This document shows, one piece after another, positions 25,592-33,334 of a stretch of DNA of 64,000 nucleotides. The DNA is taken from positions 186,001 to 250,000 of the forward strand of contig CAWCCT010000011.1 in NCBI GenBank assembly GCA_963794165.1, read 5' to 3'. Within the stretch, counting starts at the first letter, position 1. Every line of letters begins with the position of its first letter. Below the pieces are notes generated by a model. That model did no database searches and was not told the origin of the DNA. It worked only from the letters and a program-made list of their open reading frames with translations. Source of the DNA: PALSA-350 sp963794165. GTDB lineage: Bacteria; Acidobacteriota; Terriglobia; Terriglobales; Acidobacteriaceae. The translations under genes and the position numbers were made by a program.

Positions 25592-26518
25592 CTACGCTTC
25601 AATAAGCTTTGGGAACTTCACTGCGTCGACATTCGGATGATCCTTTAACGCCGCGGACAAGATCCTCTTGGCGGCCGCCAACTCTTCGCCGGCTAATTCC
25701 ATGCGTGGCGCGCGAACCAAGGAGGATCCGACGGCCATCTCTGCCTGCACCCATTTGATCAACTGTACGAATTTCGGCACCGTGTCCATGCGCAATAAGG
25801 GGAGAAACCAGCGGTAGAGCGCAAATGCCTCGTCATATTTTCCCGCGCGCGCCAGATCGAACAAGCGAACGGATTCCGCCGGGAAGGCATTGACCAGGCC
25901 GGCGATCCAGCCCGTGGCTCCTGCGGCGATCGCTTCAACAATCTCATCGTCAACGCCTACAAAAATCTCGAGCCGGTCTCCAAGCAGAGCACGCAGGGCG
26001 GTCACCCGCCGTACATCTGCGCTTGACTCCTTGACTGCTTGAAAGTTGGGTTGTTCCGCGGCCAACTCTACGATTTGTTCGGGCAGAAAATCCGTCGTAT
26101 ATGCGGGAGGGTTGTTGTACAACATACACGGTAGCGAGGTGGCCGCCATGACCGATGAGACATGGTTTTTCATCTCGCGCCAATCGGTCGAGTAAGCGTA
26201 GGGCGGCAATACCATAAGGCCTTGACAGCCAGCCTGCTCTGCTTCCTGGGCCAACTTGATCGCTGTCGATGTCGCCAGGGCGGAGATCCCCGCGACTACC
26301 GGCGCTTTGCTGTCGACGCTGCGCACAATGTTCTTCAGGACTGCAGCCTTTTCCGAAGCTTCGAGCGTGGCGCCCTCTCCCAGCGATCCCAGCACTACCA
26401 GGCCGGTGCATCCGTTATCGAGCAGCCATGCGGCGTGCCGCGCCATGAATGCGTGATCAACCTCTAGTTGCTTGTTGAATGGGGTGGTCATTGCAGGCAT
26501 GACTCCGTACCAGTTCAT
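25592..26518 (-). CDS. DapA-family lyase, probable 1-pyrroline-4-hydroxy-2-carboxylate deaminase
   Basis: 308-residue TIM barrel of the dihydrodipicolinate synthase / N-acetylneuraminate lyase family. Visible are the GSLGEGATL substrate loop (about 43-52), the MLYNNPPAY tyrosine segment (about 132-140), and the Schiff-base Lys in FQAVKESSADVRR (about 158-170). Family members include DapA, NanA and the deaminase that turns 1-pyrroline-4-hydroxy-2-carboxylate into 2-oxoglutarate semialdehyde. Being last in an operon with a hydroxyproline epimerase and a D-amino-acid-type FAD enzyme favours the hydroxyproline deaminase. The semialdehyde dehydrogenase is not in the window. It starts 16 nt after the preceding gene. 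Confidence 0.85.
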   Translation of the reverse strand: MNWYGVMPAMTTPFNKQLEVDHAFMARHAAWLLDNGCTGLVVLGSLGEGATLEASEKAAVLKNIVRSVDSKAPVVAGISALATSTAIKLAQEAEQAGCQGLMVLPPYAYSTDWREMKNHVSSVMAATSLPCMLYNNPPAYTTDFLPEQIVELAAEQPNFQAVKESSADVRRVTALRALLGDRLEIFVGVDDEIVEAIAAGATGWIAGLVNAFPAESVRLFDLARAGKYDEAFALYRWFLPLLRMDTVPKFVQLIKWVQAEMAVGSSLVRAPRMELAGEELAAAKRILSAALKDHPNVDAVKFPKLIEA

Positions 26519-26534
26519 CGCGTCTCCTCTACTG

Positions 26535-27656
26535 CTACTGCGGTTGGAGTGAGCCCCTCAGGCCAGCGCGTCCAGGCAGATAGGGGTCGGGCGAGATGGC
26601 CGAATCACGCCGCATGATGTGACTCGCAAGCAGGCGCGCCGCGCCCAATGCAGTGGTAATGCCCAGCCCTTCAAAACCTGCGGCTAAAAAAAGGGTAGAG
26701 TCATCGGTCGGGCCAATCAACGGAAGGTTATCAGGTGTGGCGGCGCGAAAACCGGTCCTCGCGCCAATGCAGGAAACATGCCTTAAGGCCGGCATATAAC
26801 TACAGGCGCGTTCCAATATCTCATTGAGAATTCCTTGTTCTATCGCAAGGTCGCTGCTGCCAAACTGCCGTGAGGCCCCAATCAACAGCTGGCCTGTCTG
26901 GCGAGGCTGGATATTAAAGGCAACGGAATTTTCCGTTTCAGAGTGGGCACTCTTGAGATATGCGATCTCGAGCAGTTGGTGGTGGACGAATTCAGGGTAG
27001 CGATCGGTGATAAGCAAATGGCCCTTTCGCTTTCGAATGGGGAGCCAAGGGAGCAACGAAGTATCTGCGCCGATGGCCGCAACGATACTTCCGCAACTCA
27101 ACATTTTCCCATCTTCCAGGTACACCGCGCCCTGACTCGCACCCAGGATGGATCGCCCGAGTAGCAGGGTGGCTCCGTGTTTCTGCGCCTCGTCAAGAAA
27201 AAAGCGGGCCGCAGCGGGCGGGTCCACAACCGCGTCTTCAGGCACGAGCAAGCCACCGGCAAGCCCTGAACGCAGGTTAGGTTCCGCTTCTGCAACCTGG
27301 GCGCCGATGAGCAGCTCGGAGCGGACGTTTGCGTTGGCATACGTTGCCATTTTGGCACGCAGCTCGTTTAAGTCTTCTTCGCAGGCCGCGAGCCATAATG
27401 TACCGCGGGGCTCGTATTCAACGGAAGGCGGAAGTTCGGGCCGCAGCTCTTGCCACAGCTCCCTCGAGTAACGAGTGAGAGCCAGCTGTGCGGGCGTGTC
27501 ATCCATGACCACCACGTGTCCCATTCCGGCAGCAGTGGTGGCCCCTCCGGGCACATCGCGCTCAACAATTGCCACGCGCAGACCGGCGCTCGCGCACTCC
27601 CGGGCACACGCACAGCCGATGATACCGGCCCCTATGATGATGACGTCGTATGTCAT
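26535..27656 (-). CDS. FAD-dependent oxidoreductase, probable D-hydroxyproline dehydrogenase
   Basis: 373-residue DAO-family flavoenzyme. The N-terminal Rossmann fold begins VIIIGAGIIGCACARECASAGLRVAIVE (GxGxxG at about 8-13). The C-terminal FAD part has GARTGFRAATPDNLPLIGPTDDSTLFLAAGFEGLGITTALGAA in the family form. In the 4-hydroxyproline pathway such enzymes oxidise cis-4-hydroxy-D-proline to 1-pyrroline-4-hydroxy-2-carboxylate. It starts 3 nt after the epimerase stop and is followed after 16 nt by the deaminase, so pathway order and operon order agree. It could also be a generic D-amino-acid or glycine oxidase. Confidence 0.85.
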   Translation of the reverse strand: MTYDVIIIGAGIIGCACARECASAGLRVAIVERDVPGGATTAAGMGHVVVMDDTPAQLALTRYSRELWQELRPELPPSVEYEPRGTLWLAACEEDLNELRAKMATYANANVRSELLIGAQVAEAEPNLRSGLAGGLLVPEDAVVDPPAAARFFLDEAQKHGATLLLGRSILGASQGAVYLEDGKMLSCGSIVAAIGADTSLLPWLPIRKRKGHLLITDRYPEFVHHQLLEIAYLKSAHSETENSVAFNIQPRQTGQLLIGASRQFGSSDLAIEQGILNEILERACSYMPALRHVSCIGARTGFRAATPDNLPLIGPTDDSTLFLAAGFEGLGITTALGAARLLASHIMRRDSAISPDPYLPGRAGLRGSLQPQ

Positions 27657-27659
27657 GTA

Positions 27660-28619
27660 CTAGAAACTAAGTCCTGCGCCAAACGGATCACTAGGGTCGA
27701 AGAGAAGAGTGGACTCCGCCGTAATCCATGCCCTTCCGGTAATTGTAGGAAGAATACAATCGCCGCGGACATCAAAGCTCCCCTCAAATACGGTGCCCAG
27801 AATACCTTCCTGACGCCAGGTTACGCCTGGGGTTAACTCTCCTGCGGCATAGAGGCACGCCAGTTTCGCGCTGGTGCCGGTGCCGCAGGGAGACCGATCG
27901 AAGGAAACTCCAGGGCAAAGGACAAAGTTGCGGCCTGAGTTGCCCTGCTCCTGCGGCGGCCCGCAAAGCTCGATGTGATCGATCGGCTGGTTGTCTTTAC
28001 CCGTGATTCCATTGGCCACCAGTGCTTCGCGTATGCCGATCGTGATCGCCAGCAATTCAGCATGGTTTTGGGCGCGCAGATCGAAGTTATGATTCGATAC
28101 CAGAAAAAACCAGTTACCGCCCCAGGCAATGTCACCTTGAAATCGTCCATACCGGGGAACGCCGACGGTCACATTGGAACGGTAACGATAACTGAGAACA
28201 TTCCGCACAGATACGCTCTTGTCTGCGTGGAGACGAGCGACGACCACACCCACCGGGGTCTCAATCCGATGTTCCCCGGGGCCGATTCTACCGAGATGGG
28301 CCAAGGTCGCAATCACGCCGATCGTGCCATGCCCGCACATCCCCAGATAGGAGACATCATTAAAGAAGACGACTGCCGCGGTGGAAGATGGATTCACAGG
28401 CTCGCAGAGCAAGGCTCCCACCACGACATCGGAACCCCGCGGTTCGAGGATGATGCCGGTACGAAAACTATCATGGTGAGTTCTGAAAGTTTGAAGACGT
28501 GTATGCAGATCGCCGGTGCCCAGATCAGGACCACCCGAGATGACGACGCGTGTAGGCTCCCCTGCTGTATGGGAGTCCACGACTTCGACACGACGGAGTG
28601 CAGAAACCGTTGCGGTCAT
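27660..28619 (-). CDS. 4-hydroxyproline epimerase (proline racemase family)
   Basis: 319 residues. The two active-site cysteines are present: Cys95 in GMCGHGTIGV and Cys245 in SPCGTGTSAK. The pair distinguishes a racemase/epimerase from the trans-3-hydroxyproline dehydratases, which have Thr at the second position. The N-terminal VVDSHTAGEPTRVV is typical. It catalyses trans-4-hydroxy-L-proline to cis-4-hydroxy-D-proline, the first step of the pathway. The start codon lies inside a roughly 46-bp sequence (28612-28657) that is repeated next to tRNA-Glu at 34944-34990. It is the first gene of the operon. Confidence 0.9.
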   Translation of the reverse strand: MTATVSALRRVEVVDSHTAGEPTRVVISGGPDLGTGDLHTRLQTFRTHHDSFRTGIILEPRGSDVVVGALLCEPVNPSSTAAVVFFNDVSYLGMCGHGTIGVIATLAHLGRIGPGEHRIETPVGVVVARLHADKSVSVRNVLSYRYRSNVTVGVPRYGRFQGDIAWGGNWFFLVSNHNFDLRAQNHAELLAITIGIREALVANGITGKDNQPIDHIELCGPPQEQGNSGRNFVLCPGVSFDRSPCGTGTSAKLACLYAAGELTPGVTWRQEGILGTVFEGSFDVRGDCILPTITGRAWITAESTLLFDPSDPFGAGLSF

Positions 28620-28657
28620 GCCAGTATTGTATCGATTTACTTGGTAGCTTCAGCGGG
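28612..28657. repeat. Left copy of a 46-bp direct repeat (possible att site)
   Basis: About 42 of 46 positions match 34944-34990: 14 nt, then TTGTAT, then GATTTACTTGGTAGC, then TCA and CGGG, with three substitutions and one 1-nt indel. In the right copy GGTAGC and the following bases are the 3' end of tRNA-Glu. Here only about 13 bases of tRNA sequence remain. The left copy also contains the epimerase start codon. Confidence 0.7.
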
Positions 28658-28696
28658 ACCACGTCTCTATCGGGAGCGGGCTCCGAGGATCTACTT

Positions 28697-29704
28697 TCAC
28701 TTCGCCTGTTCCGGAATCGTCTCGTACTCTGTCCAGGCAAACTTCTTCGAATCCGGCGACCAGCCACCGGTATTGCCCGAGCCCTGGCCGCCAAAGAAGG
28801 TCCTCACCGTGGTCAATTCGGCGCCTTTTGCGCCCACGCCGTCCTTGAGGCGCAGCAGCTTGATTTTCATGCCATCCCCAATGTAGGAGTGGTTGGGGTG
28901 ATCCATCGGGTAGGAGATGGTATAGAGCCACTTGCCATCCTTAGAGATGTGTGGAAACCAGTCCTGCGAATCCTTGCCGTTGGTGATCTTCTCGGCCAGT
29001 TTGTCGTCCGGCCCTGCGCCGCCGGCCGGCATGCGCCAAGCATCCCACTTGCCTGAGCGTTTGGAGCAGAAGTAAACCCACTTACCGTCGGCGGAGTACT
29101 CGGGGCCATCGTCCTCGGCTTTGTTTGTGGTCATCCGCAACTCGCCGCTTCCATCCAAGTTGATCCGGTAGATATCGGAGCTGTTGTCGGCGAACCCGGT
29201 GTAGACGAGGTATTTACCATCGGGCGACCACCCATGCAGCCACCCCAGATGAACCTCGTGCGCTGTGCTCCCATCCAGATTCATGATGAGGATTGGATTG
29301 TGAAGATCTGCCGCACTTCGTATATTCGCCGGCAACGGCAGCGTGATACCGGTGGCGGCGATCTGCTTGCCGTCCCACGAGAGGGCATGATCGTTGGTGA
29401 GGGTCATCTTTTGGCTCCCGTAGATCTTCTCAGGTTTCCCTATGTCTGATCCGCTCACGGGAATGCGGTAGATGCTGCCGCCCATGTCGCTGACCACGTA
29501 CTTTCCGTCGGTGGTCCAGTTGGGAGAATGCCACTCACCCTCGATGGTGAAGAGAGTGGCCGCGGTCTTCTTGTGCAGGTCATAGACCACAAAATGCGTT
29601 CGGTATTTTGAGGCGCCGGGCTGTGATGGATTTTGCGCGTCAAGTCCCGCGGAAGCGAAAAGCAGTCCCAGAAACAACATAAGAATCCAGCCGAGTGACT
29701 TCAC
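28697..29704 (-). CDS. Secreted TolB-like beta-propeller protein
   Basis: 335 residues starting at GTG 29704, chosen because AGGAGGA lies 5-6 nt before it and the product then begins directly with a signal peptide (KSLGWILMLFLGLLFASAGLDA). An upstream ATG at 29743 would add 13 polar residues. The mature part is a WD40-like/PD40 propeller: WTTDGKYVVSDMGGSIYRIP, GWSPDGKYLVYTG, YSADGKWVYFCSKRSGKWDAW, WSPDSKKFAW. These proteins resemble the TolB C-terminal domain and bind peptides or are parts of larger enzymes; substrate unknown. It lies inside the segment bounded by the tRNA-linked direct repeat and has no operon partner. Confidence 0.82.
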   Translation of the reverse strand: MKSLGWILMLFLGLLFASAGLDAQNPSQPGASKYRTHFVVYDLHKKTAATLFTIEGEWHSPNWTTDGKYVVSDMGGSIYRIPVSGSDIGKPEKIYGSQKMTLTNDHALSWDGKQIAATGITLPLPANIRSAADLHNPILIMNLDGSTAHEVHLGWLHGWSPDGKYLVYTGFADNSSDIYRINLDGSGELRMTTNKAEDDGPEYSADGKWVYFCSKRSGKWDAWRMPAGGAGPDDKLAEKITNGKDSQDWFPHISKDGKWLYTISYPMDHPNHSYIGDGMKIKLLRLKDGVGAKGAELTTVRTFFGGQGSGNTGGWSPDSKKFAWTEYETIPEQAK

Positions 29705-29834
29705 CGTAAATCCTCCTGAGCTGAGCGATTCATTGTCCTTCATAAATCATTGCTGAAATCGCCCCACCAATCCTAACTTGAGAGAGCGGAAATCGATCAT
29801 GTCCGGATTAGTACCGTTAGGAAGCTTCACTGAC
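29705..29834. promoter_or_regulatory. Gap between propeller gene and tetR
   Basis: 130 nt with the AGGAGGA ribosome binding site of the propeller gene at 29711-29717 (minus strand). Nothing else was recognised. Confidence 0.4.
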
Positions 29835-30461
29835 TCAGGCATGGATCAGGGCTTCGTACAGCTCCTCGAAGACCCCCTGCATGTGCTGTTTGGTTAGCAA
29901 CTTCGGCCGGAAATGACTCTCGAGGACGACCGCGCTCAAAATGGCGCCCATTATGGCCAACCGACGCTCTGCCCCAGCACGGGCTGCCTTATTCAGGTCA
30001 TCCCCCAAGAGTAACGCGATGAAATCCTTGCCCGATGACTTAAACAAGAGGTCATACAGGTTCTGCAGCTTCTCGCGGGATTCTGGACGCCGGAGGGCAT
30101 ACAGTTTGAATTCCAGCATGAGAATGCCCCAGGTGTGATCACTCAGCTGTTCAGAGAGCCAGCGCTTGAATATCTCCACGCGATTGCTGACTTCGGGCTC
30201 GGCTTCGATCACCTGCCGTATGGCAGTAAACTTTGTGAGCACCCGATGCTCCATTAGCGCCAGAAAGAGGTCCTCTTTGCTGGCGTAGTGGGCGTAGATC
30301 GCTCCGCGAGTGTATCCGGCGCGAGCCGCAACCTCTTCAAGCTGAGCTTTCTCAAAACCACGCTCCGAGAAGATCGCCTCTGCCGCTTGCAATATCTTTG
30401 CCTGTGTTTCCTCCGTGCGGGCCTGATGCTTGTTCTTATCTTTCGCAACCTCTTTAGGCAT
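29835..30461 (-). CDS. TetR-family repressor of the efflux operon
   Basis: 208 residues from the ATG at 30461. A TTG start at 30479 would lie on the operon promoter and is unlikely. The N-terminal HTH is clear: ILQAAEAIFSERGFEKAQL, EVAARAGYTRGAIYAHYASKEDLFLALM (about 22-75). The C-terminal ligand domain ends with TKQHMQGVFEELYEALIHA. It is divergent from tolC-emrA-emrB. A 20-bp perfect palindrome sits between them, over the tolC promoter and the region upstream of tetR, so it probably represses both. The inducing ligand is not predictable, but toxic aromatics or antibiotics are usual for such systems. Confidence 0.9.
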   Translation of the reverse strand: MPKEVAKDKNKHQARTEETQAKILQAAEAIFSERGFEKAQLEEVAARAGYTRGAIYAHYASKEDLFLALMEHRVLTKFTAIRQVIEAEPEVSNRVEIFKRWLSEQLSDHTWGILMLEFKLYALRRPESREKLQNLYDLLFKSSGKDFIALLLGDDLNKAARAGAERRLAIMGAILSAVVLESHFRPKLLTKQHMQGVFEELYEALIHA

Positions 30462-30472
30462 TCCTGATCCTC

Positions 30473-30501
30473 TTGACAAAATTCTACGTCAATTCAATAC
30501 T
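30473..30501 (+). promoter_or_regulatory. Probable promoter of the tolC-emrA-emrB operon
   Basis: TTGACA at 30473-30478, a 17-nt spacer, and AATACT at 30496-30501, followed by the TetR palindrome at 30502-30521. The -35 is perfect and the -10 partial. Transcription would start about 30508, inside the operator. Confidence 0.6.
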
Positions 30502-30521
30502 AATACATACGCGTATGTATT
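30502..30521. promoter_or_regulatory. 20-bp palindromic operator for the TetR repressor
   Basis: AATACATACGCGTATGTATT is a perfect 20-bp palindrome, the typical size of a TetR-family operator, just downstream of the tolC -10 hexamer and 41 nt before the tetR ATG. Repressor bound here would block RNA polymerase on the efflux operon. On the tetR strand a TAGAAT at about 30481-30486 could be a -10 with its -35 near the palindrome. Confidence 0.8.
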
Positions 30522-32068
30522 TATCGATTCGAGTTCGAATCTTGTCTGGGGCTACTGCTCTTCTGCTTCTCTCTCTCGCGGCTAACGCGGGTTGGGCGCA
30601 GGGTCCACAGCCCGGTTCCGAAACACGCGCCATTCAGCTTCCACTTACCGGTAGTGCGCAAACCGGAGCATCGGTGCAGCAGTCGGCCACGCCTTCGACC
30701 GGGTCAAGCGTCAATACTCTTAACACGCAGGTGAATGTCCAGGGCGCTTATTCAGGCAGCGCGCTCGATCCGACTCCCCCAGTTGGCTCGATTACATTGA
30801 CATTGGCCGAAGCCGTGCACCGCGGTCTCGATTTCAACCTGGGCAAAATTGGGGCGGACGCGGCGTCGCGACAGGCCGAAGGGCAACGACTTTCCGCCCG
30901 CTCCTCGCTATTGCCAACCATCAGCGCCGGCCTTTCGGAGAATTCCGCCAAAATCGATCTCGCGGCTGAGGGATTTAGCGCCAGCGCCTTCGGGAACCCG
31001 GCCTTCGCCTTTCCAACCGTCGTCGGGCCCTTTCACTACTACGATATGCGTGGATCGCTGCAGCAGACCCTGGTGGATTTCACCGCGCAGCACAATTATC
31101 GTTCGGCACGGCAGTCGGCCGATGCTGCGAATCTGGACGCCCGCCAGGCGCGAGAAGAAGTCGTACTCGCCGTAACCGGGACCTACTTGCAGCTGATGGC
31201 AACGACGGCGCTGATCGAAGCGCAACGAGTGGAGGTTCAGTACGCAGAAGCCAGCTATAAGCAGGCACGCGCGCAGGCGGACGCCGGGACGAAGGCGCCG
31301 ATTGAGGCGAACCGCAGCCTGGTGGAACTCCAGACGCAACAGCAACGCCTGCGCTCCCAATCGGGCGACCTGCAGAAGCAGAAGAACGGGTTGGCCCGCT
31401 TGCTCGGGTTGCCGCTGGGACTGGACATCGAAATCGCGGAGAAACTCGAGGCCGTGCCATCCGACGTGGCCCCAGTGGACGAACTGGTGCAGCGCTCCCT
31501 GGCGACGCGGCAGGATCTGAAATCGGCGGAGGCCCAGCTTCGTGCCGCGGAAGAAGCGCGCAAGGCCGCCGGGGCGGAGCACCTGCCTTCAGCCACGGTC
31601 AACGGCTACTACGGAATGCAAGGTGTGAATCCCAATACCGGCAACGGCGTCTTTCAGGCCACGGCCGCGGTGAATATTCCTATCTTCAACGGCGGCCGTA
31701 TTCATGCGGACACGGTGCAGGCGGACGCGGTGGTTGACCAGCGCAGGGCCGAACTATCGAATGAACGCGGGGCTGTCGAGCTCGATGTGAGAAACGCTTA
31801 CATCGACCTGAAGGTCGCCAACGATCAAGTCGGCACAGCAGAGAGCAACCGGAAGCTGGCATTAGCAACCCTGCAACAGTCGCAGGATCGCTTCGCCGTG
31901 GGTGTGGCGGATTCGGTCGAGGTAGTTAACTCGCAGGAAGCGCTGGCCGCAGCGGACCACGATTATGTGAGCAGCTTGTTTTCACAGAACCTGGCAAAGA
32001 TTGCTCTTGCGCATGCCATGGGTCAAGCCGAAAAAGACTTCTCCAACCTCTTCAAAGGAAGCAAGTAA
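30515..32068 (+). CDS. TolC-type outer-membrane efflux channel
   Basis: 517 residues. The ATG at 30515 is preferred. Translation from the TTG at 30473 would begin in the -35 hexamer. The signal peptide (about 1-29) is MYLSIRVRILSGATALLLLSLAANAGWAQ. A Ser/Thr/Gln-rich segment precedes the two-repeat OEP domain: LTLAEAVHRGLDFNLGKIGADAA (near 87), LSARSSLLPTISAGLSENSA, and in the second half VDELVQRSLATRQDLKSAEAQLRAAE and the ending FAVGVADSVEVVNSQEALAAAD. It exports solutes with EmrA/EmrB from the same operon; the next start codon follows with no gap. The chosen ATG lies inside the operator, so the mRNA leader would be only about 7 nt. Confidence 0.92.
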   Translation: MYLSIRVRILSGATALLLLSLAANAGWAQGPQPGSETRAIQLPLTGSAQTGASVQQSATPSTGSSVNTLNTQVNVQGAYSGSALDPTPPVGSITLTLAEAVHRGLDFNLGKIGADAASRQAEGQRLSARSSLLPTISAGLSENSAKIDLAAEGFSASAFGNPAFAFPTVVGPFHYYDMRGSLQQTLVDFTAQHNYRSARQSADAANLDARQAREEVVLAVTGTYLQLMATTALIEAQRVEVQYAEASYKQARAQADAGTKAPIEANRSLVELQTQQQRLRSQSGDLQKQKNGLARLLGLPLGLDIEIAEKLEAVPSDVAPVDELVQRSLATRQDLKSAEAQLRAAEEARKAAGAEHLPSATVNGYYGMQGVNPNTGNGVFQATAAVNIPIFNGGRIHADTVQADAVVDQRRAELSNERGAVELDVRNAYIDLKVANDQVGTAESNRKLALATLQQSQDRFAVGVADSVEVVNSQEALAAADHDYVSSLFSQNLAKIALAHAMGQAEKDFSNLFKGSK

Positions 32069-33331
32069 ATGAGCGTTGAAACAGAGATTGAACCGGGTGT
32101 TTCGCCAAACACTGCTGCGGCGGGCCAATCTGACTCTGCCGTCGAGACTCCTCCGCCATCACGGAGACAGCGTCGCGCCAATCCATTGTTGATCGGTGCG
32201 ATCATGGCTGTGCTGCTGGCCGTAGGCGTCGGCTGGTACATCTACGCCCAGGGGTATGAGGACACAGACGACGCCCAGGTTGATGGTCACCTCAACCCGA
32301 TCGCCTCGCGCATCGATGGCACGATCAAGGCTGTCCATGTGGACGACAATCAAGCGGTGCAGGCGGGAGAATTGCTGGTGGAGCTTGATCCCAGCGACGA
32401 CCGGGTAGCGTTCGAGCAATCAAAAGCCCAGTACGACCAGGCCATGGCGCAACTGAGCGCTTCGCATCCCAATCTGCCCATCACCCGCATCGGCAACCAG
32501 AACGACCTTACGACAGCCCAGGCTGAGGTAGTCGCTTCCGAGGCCACGCTCGCCGCGGCGCAGCATGACCTGGACAGCGCAGTGGCCAAGCTAAAGGAGT
32601 CGCAGGCCGTCAACGAGCGGAACCAGGCCGATTTTGCCCGGTACCAGACTCTCTTCGACAAGCAGGAAGTCGCGCGGGCGGACTACGACCAATACAGGGC
32701 GACCGCCGCCGCACAAATCCAGACAGTCGCATCGAACGAAGCGTCCGTAGCTTCTGCGCAAAAGACGGTGGAACAGCGCAGGGCCCAACTCGCGCAGGAA
32801 CAAAGCAAGCTCCAACAGACGCAGAGCAGCGCACCCTTGCAGGTGGCTATCCGTGAGGCCGATATCAAAAGCCAGCAGGCAAACGCTGAGGCTGCCCAGG
32901 CGGCCCTGGAACAGAGCCGTCTCAATCTTGGTTACACGCGGATCGACGCACCGGTCTCGGGAGTGATTACGCAACGCAGCGCCGAGGTTGGCGCGCGCAT
33001 CTCCAAAGGGCAGCAGTTGTTCATGATCGTGCAGACGAGTGACTTATGGGTGACCGCCAACTTCAAGGAAACGCAGCTGGCCCGTATTCATCCGGGCCAG
33101 CATGTCCGCATCCATGTCGATGCATTGCGTGATGATTTCGACGGCACAGTCGAGAGCATGCCCGCAGTCACCGGGTCGCGCACGAGTGTGTTGCCGCCTG
33201 AGAACGCCACCGGCAATTACGTCAAGGTTATTCAGCGGCTCCCGGTGCGCATTCGCTTCCATGCCGGCCAGAAGGACCTGGACAAGCTTCGTCCCGGGAT
33301 GTCTGTCGAACCCAAAGTGCGTCTGGACTAA
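32069..33331 (+). CDS. EmrA/HlyD-type membrane fusion protein
   Basis: 420 residues. A short cytoplasmic Ser/Thr/Pro-rich N-terminus and one membrane helix (about 44-64, LLIGAIMAVLLAVGVGWYIYA) lead to the HlyD barrel: GYEDTDDAQVDGHLNPIASRIDGTI (about 66-90), the lipoyl half-motif VHVDDNQAVQAGELLVELD, an approximately 150-residue coiled-coil hairpin, then YTRIDAPVSGVITQRSAEVGARI. It links the inner-membrane DHA2 pump to TolC. Its start codon follows the tolC stop directly and emrB starts 3 nt after it. Confidence 0.93.
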   Translation: MSVETEIEPGVSPNTAAAGQSDSAVETPPPSRRQRRANPLLIGAIMAVLLAVGVGWYIYAQGYEDTDDAQVDGHLNPIASRIDGTIKAVHVDDNQAVQAGELLVELDPSDDRVAFEQSKAQYDQAMAQLSASHPNLPITRIGNQNDLTTAQAEVVASEATLAAAQHDLDSAVAKLKESQAVNERNQADFARYQTLFDKQEVARADYDQYRATAAAQIQTVASNEASVASAQKTVEQRRAQLAQEQSKLQQTQSSAPLQVAIREADIKSQQANAEAAQAALEQSRLNLGYTRIDAPVSGVITQRSAEVGARISKGQQLFMIVQTSDLWVTANFKETQLARIHPGQHVRIHVDALRDDFDGTVESMPAVTGSRTSVLPPENATGNYVKVIQRLPVRIRFHAGQKDLDKLRPGMSVEPKVRLD

Positions 33332-33334
33332 CCC

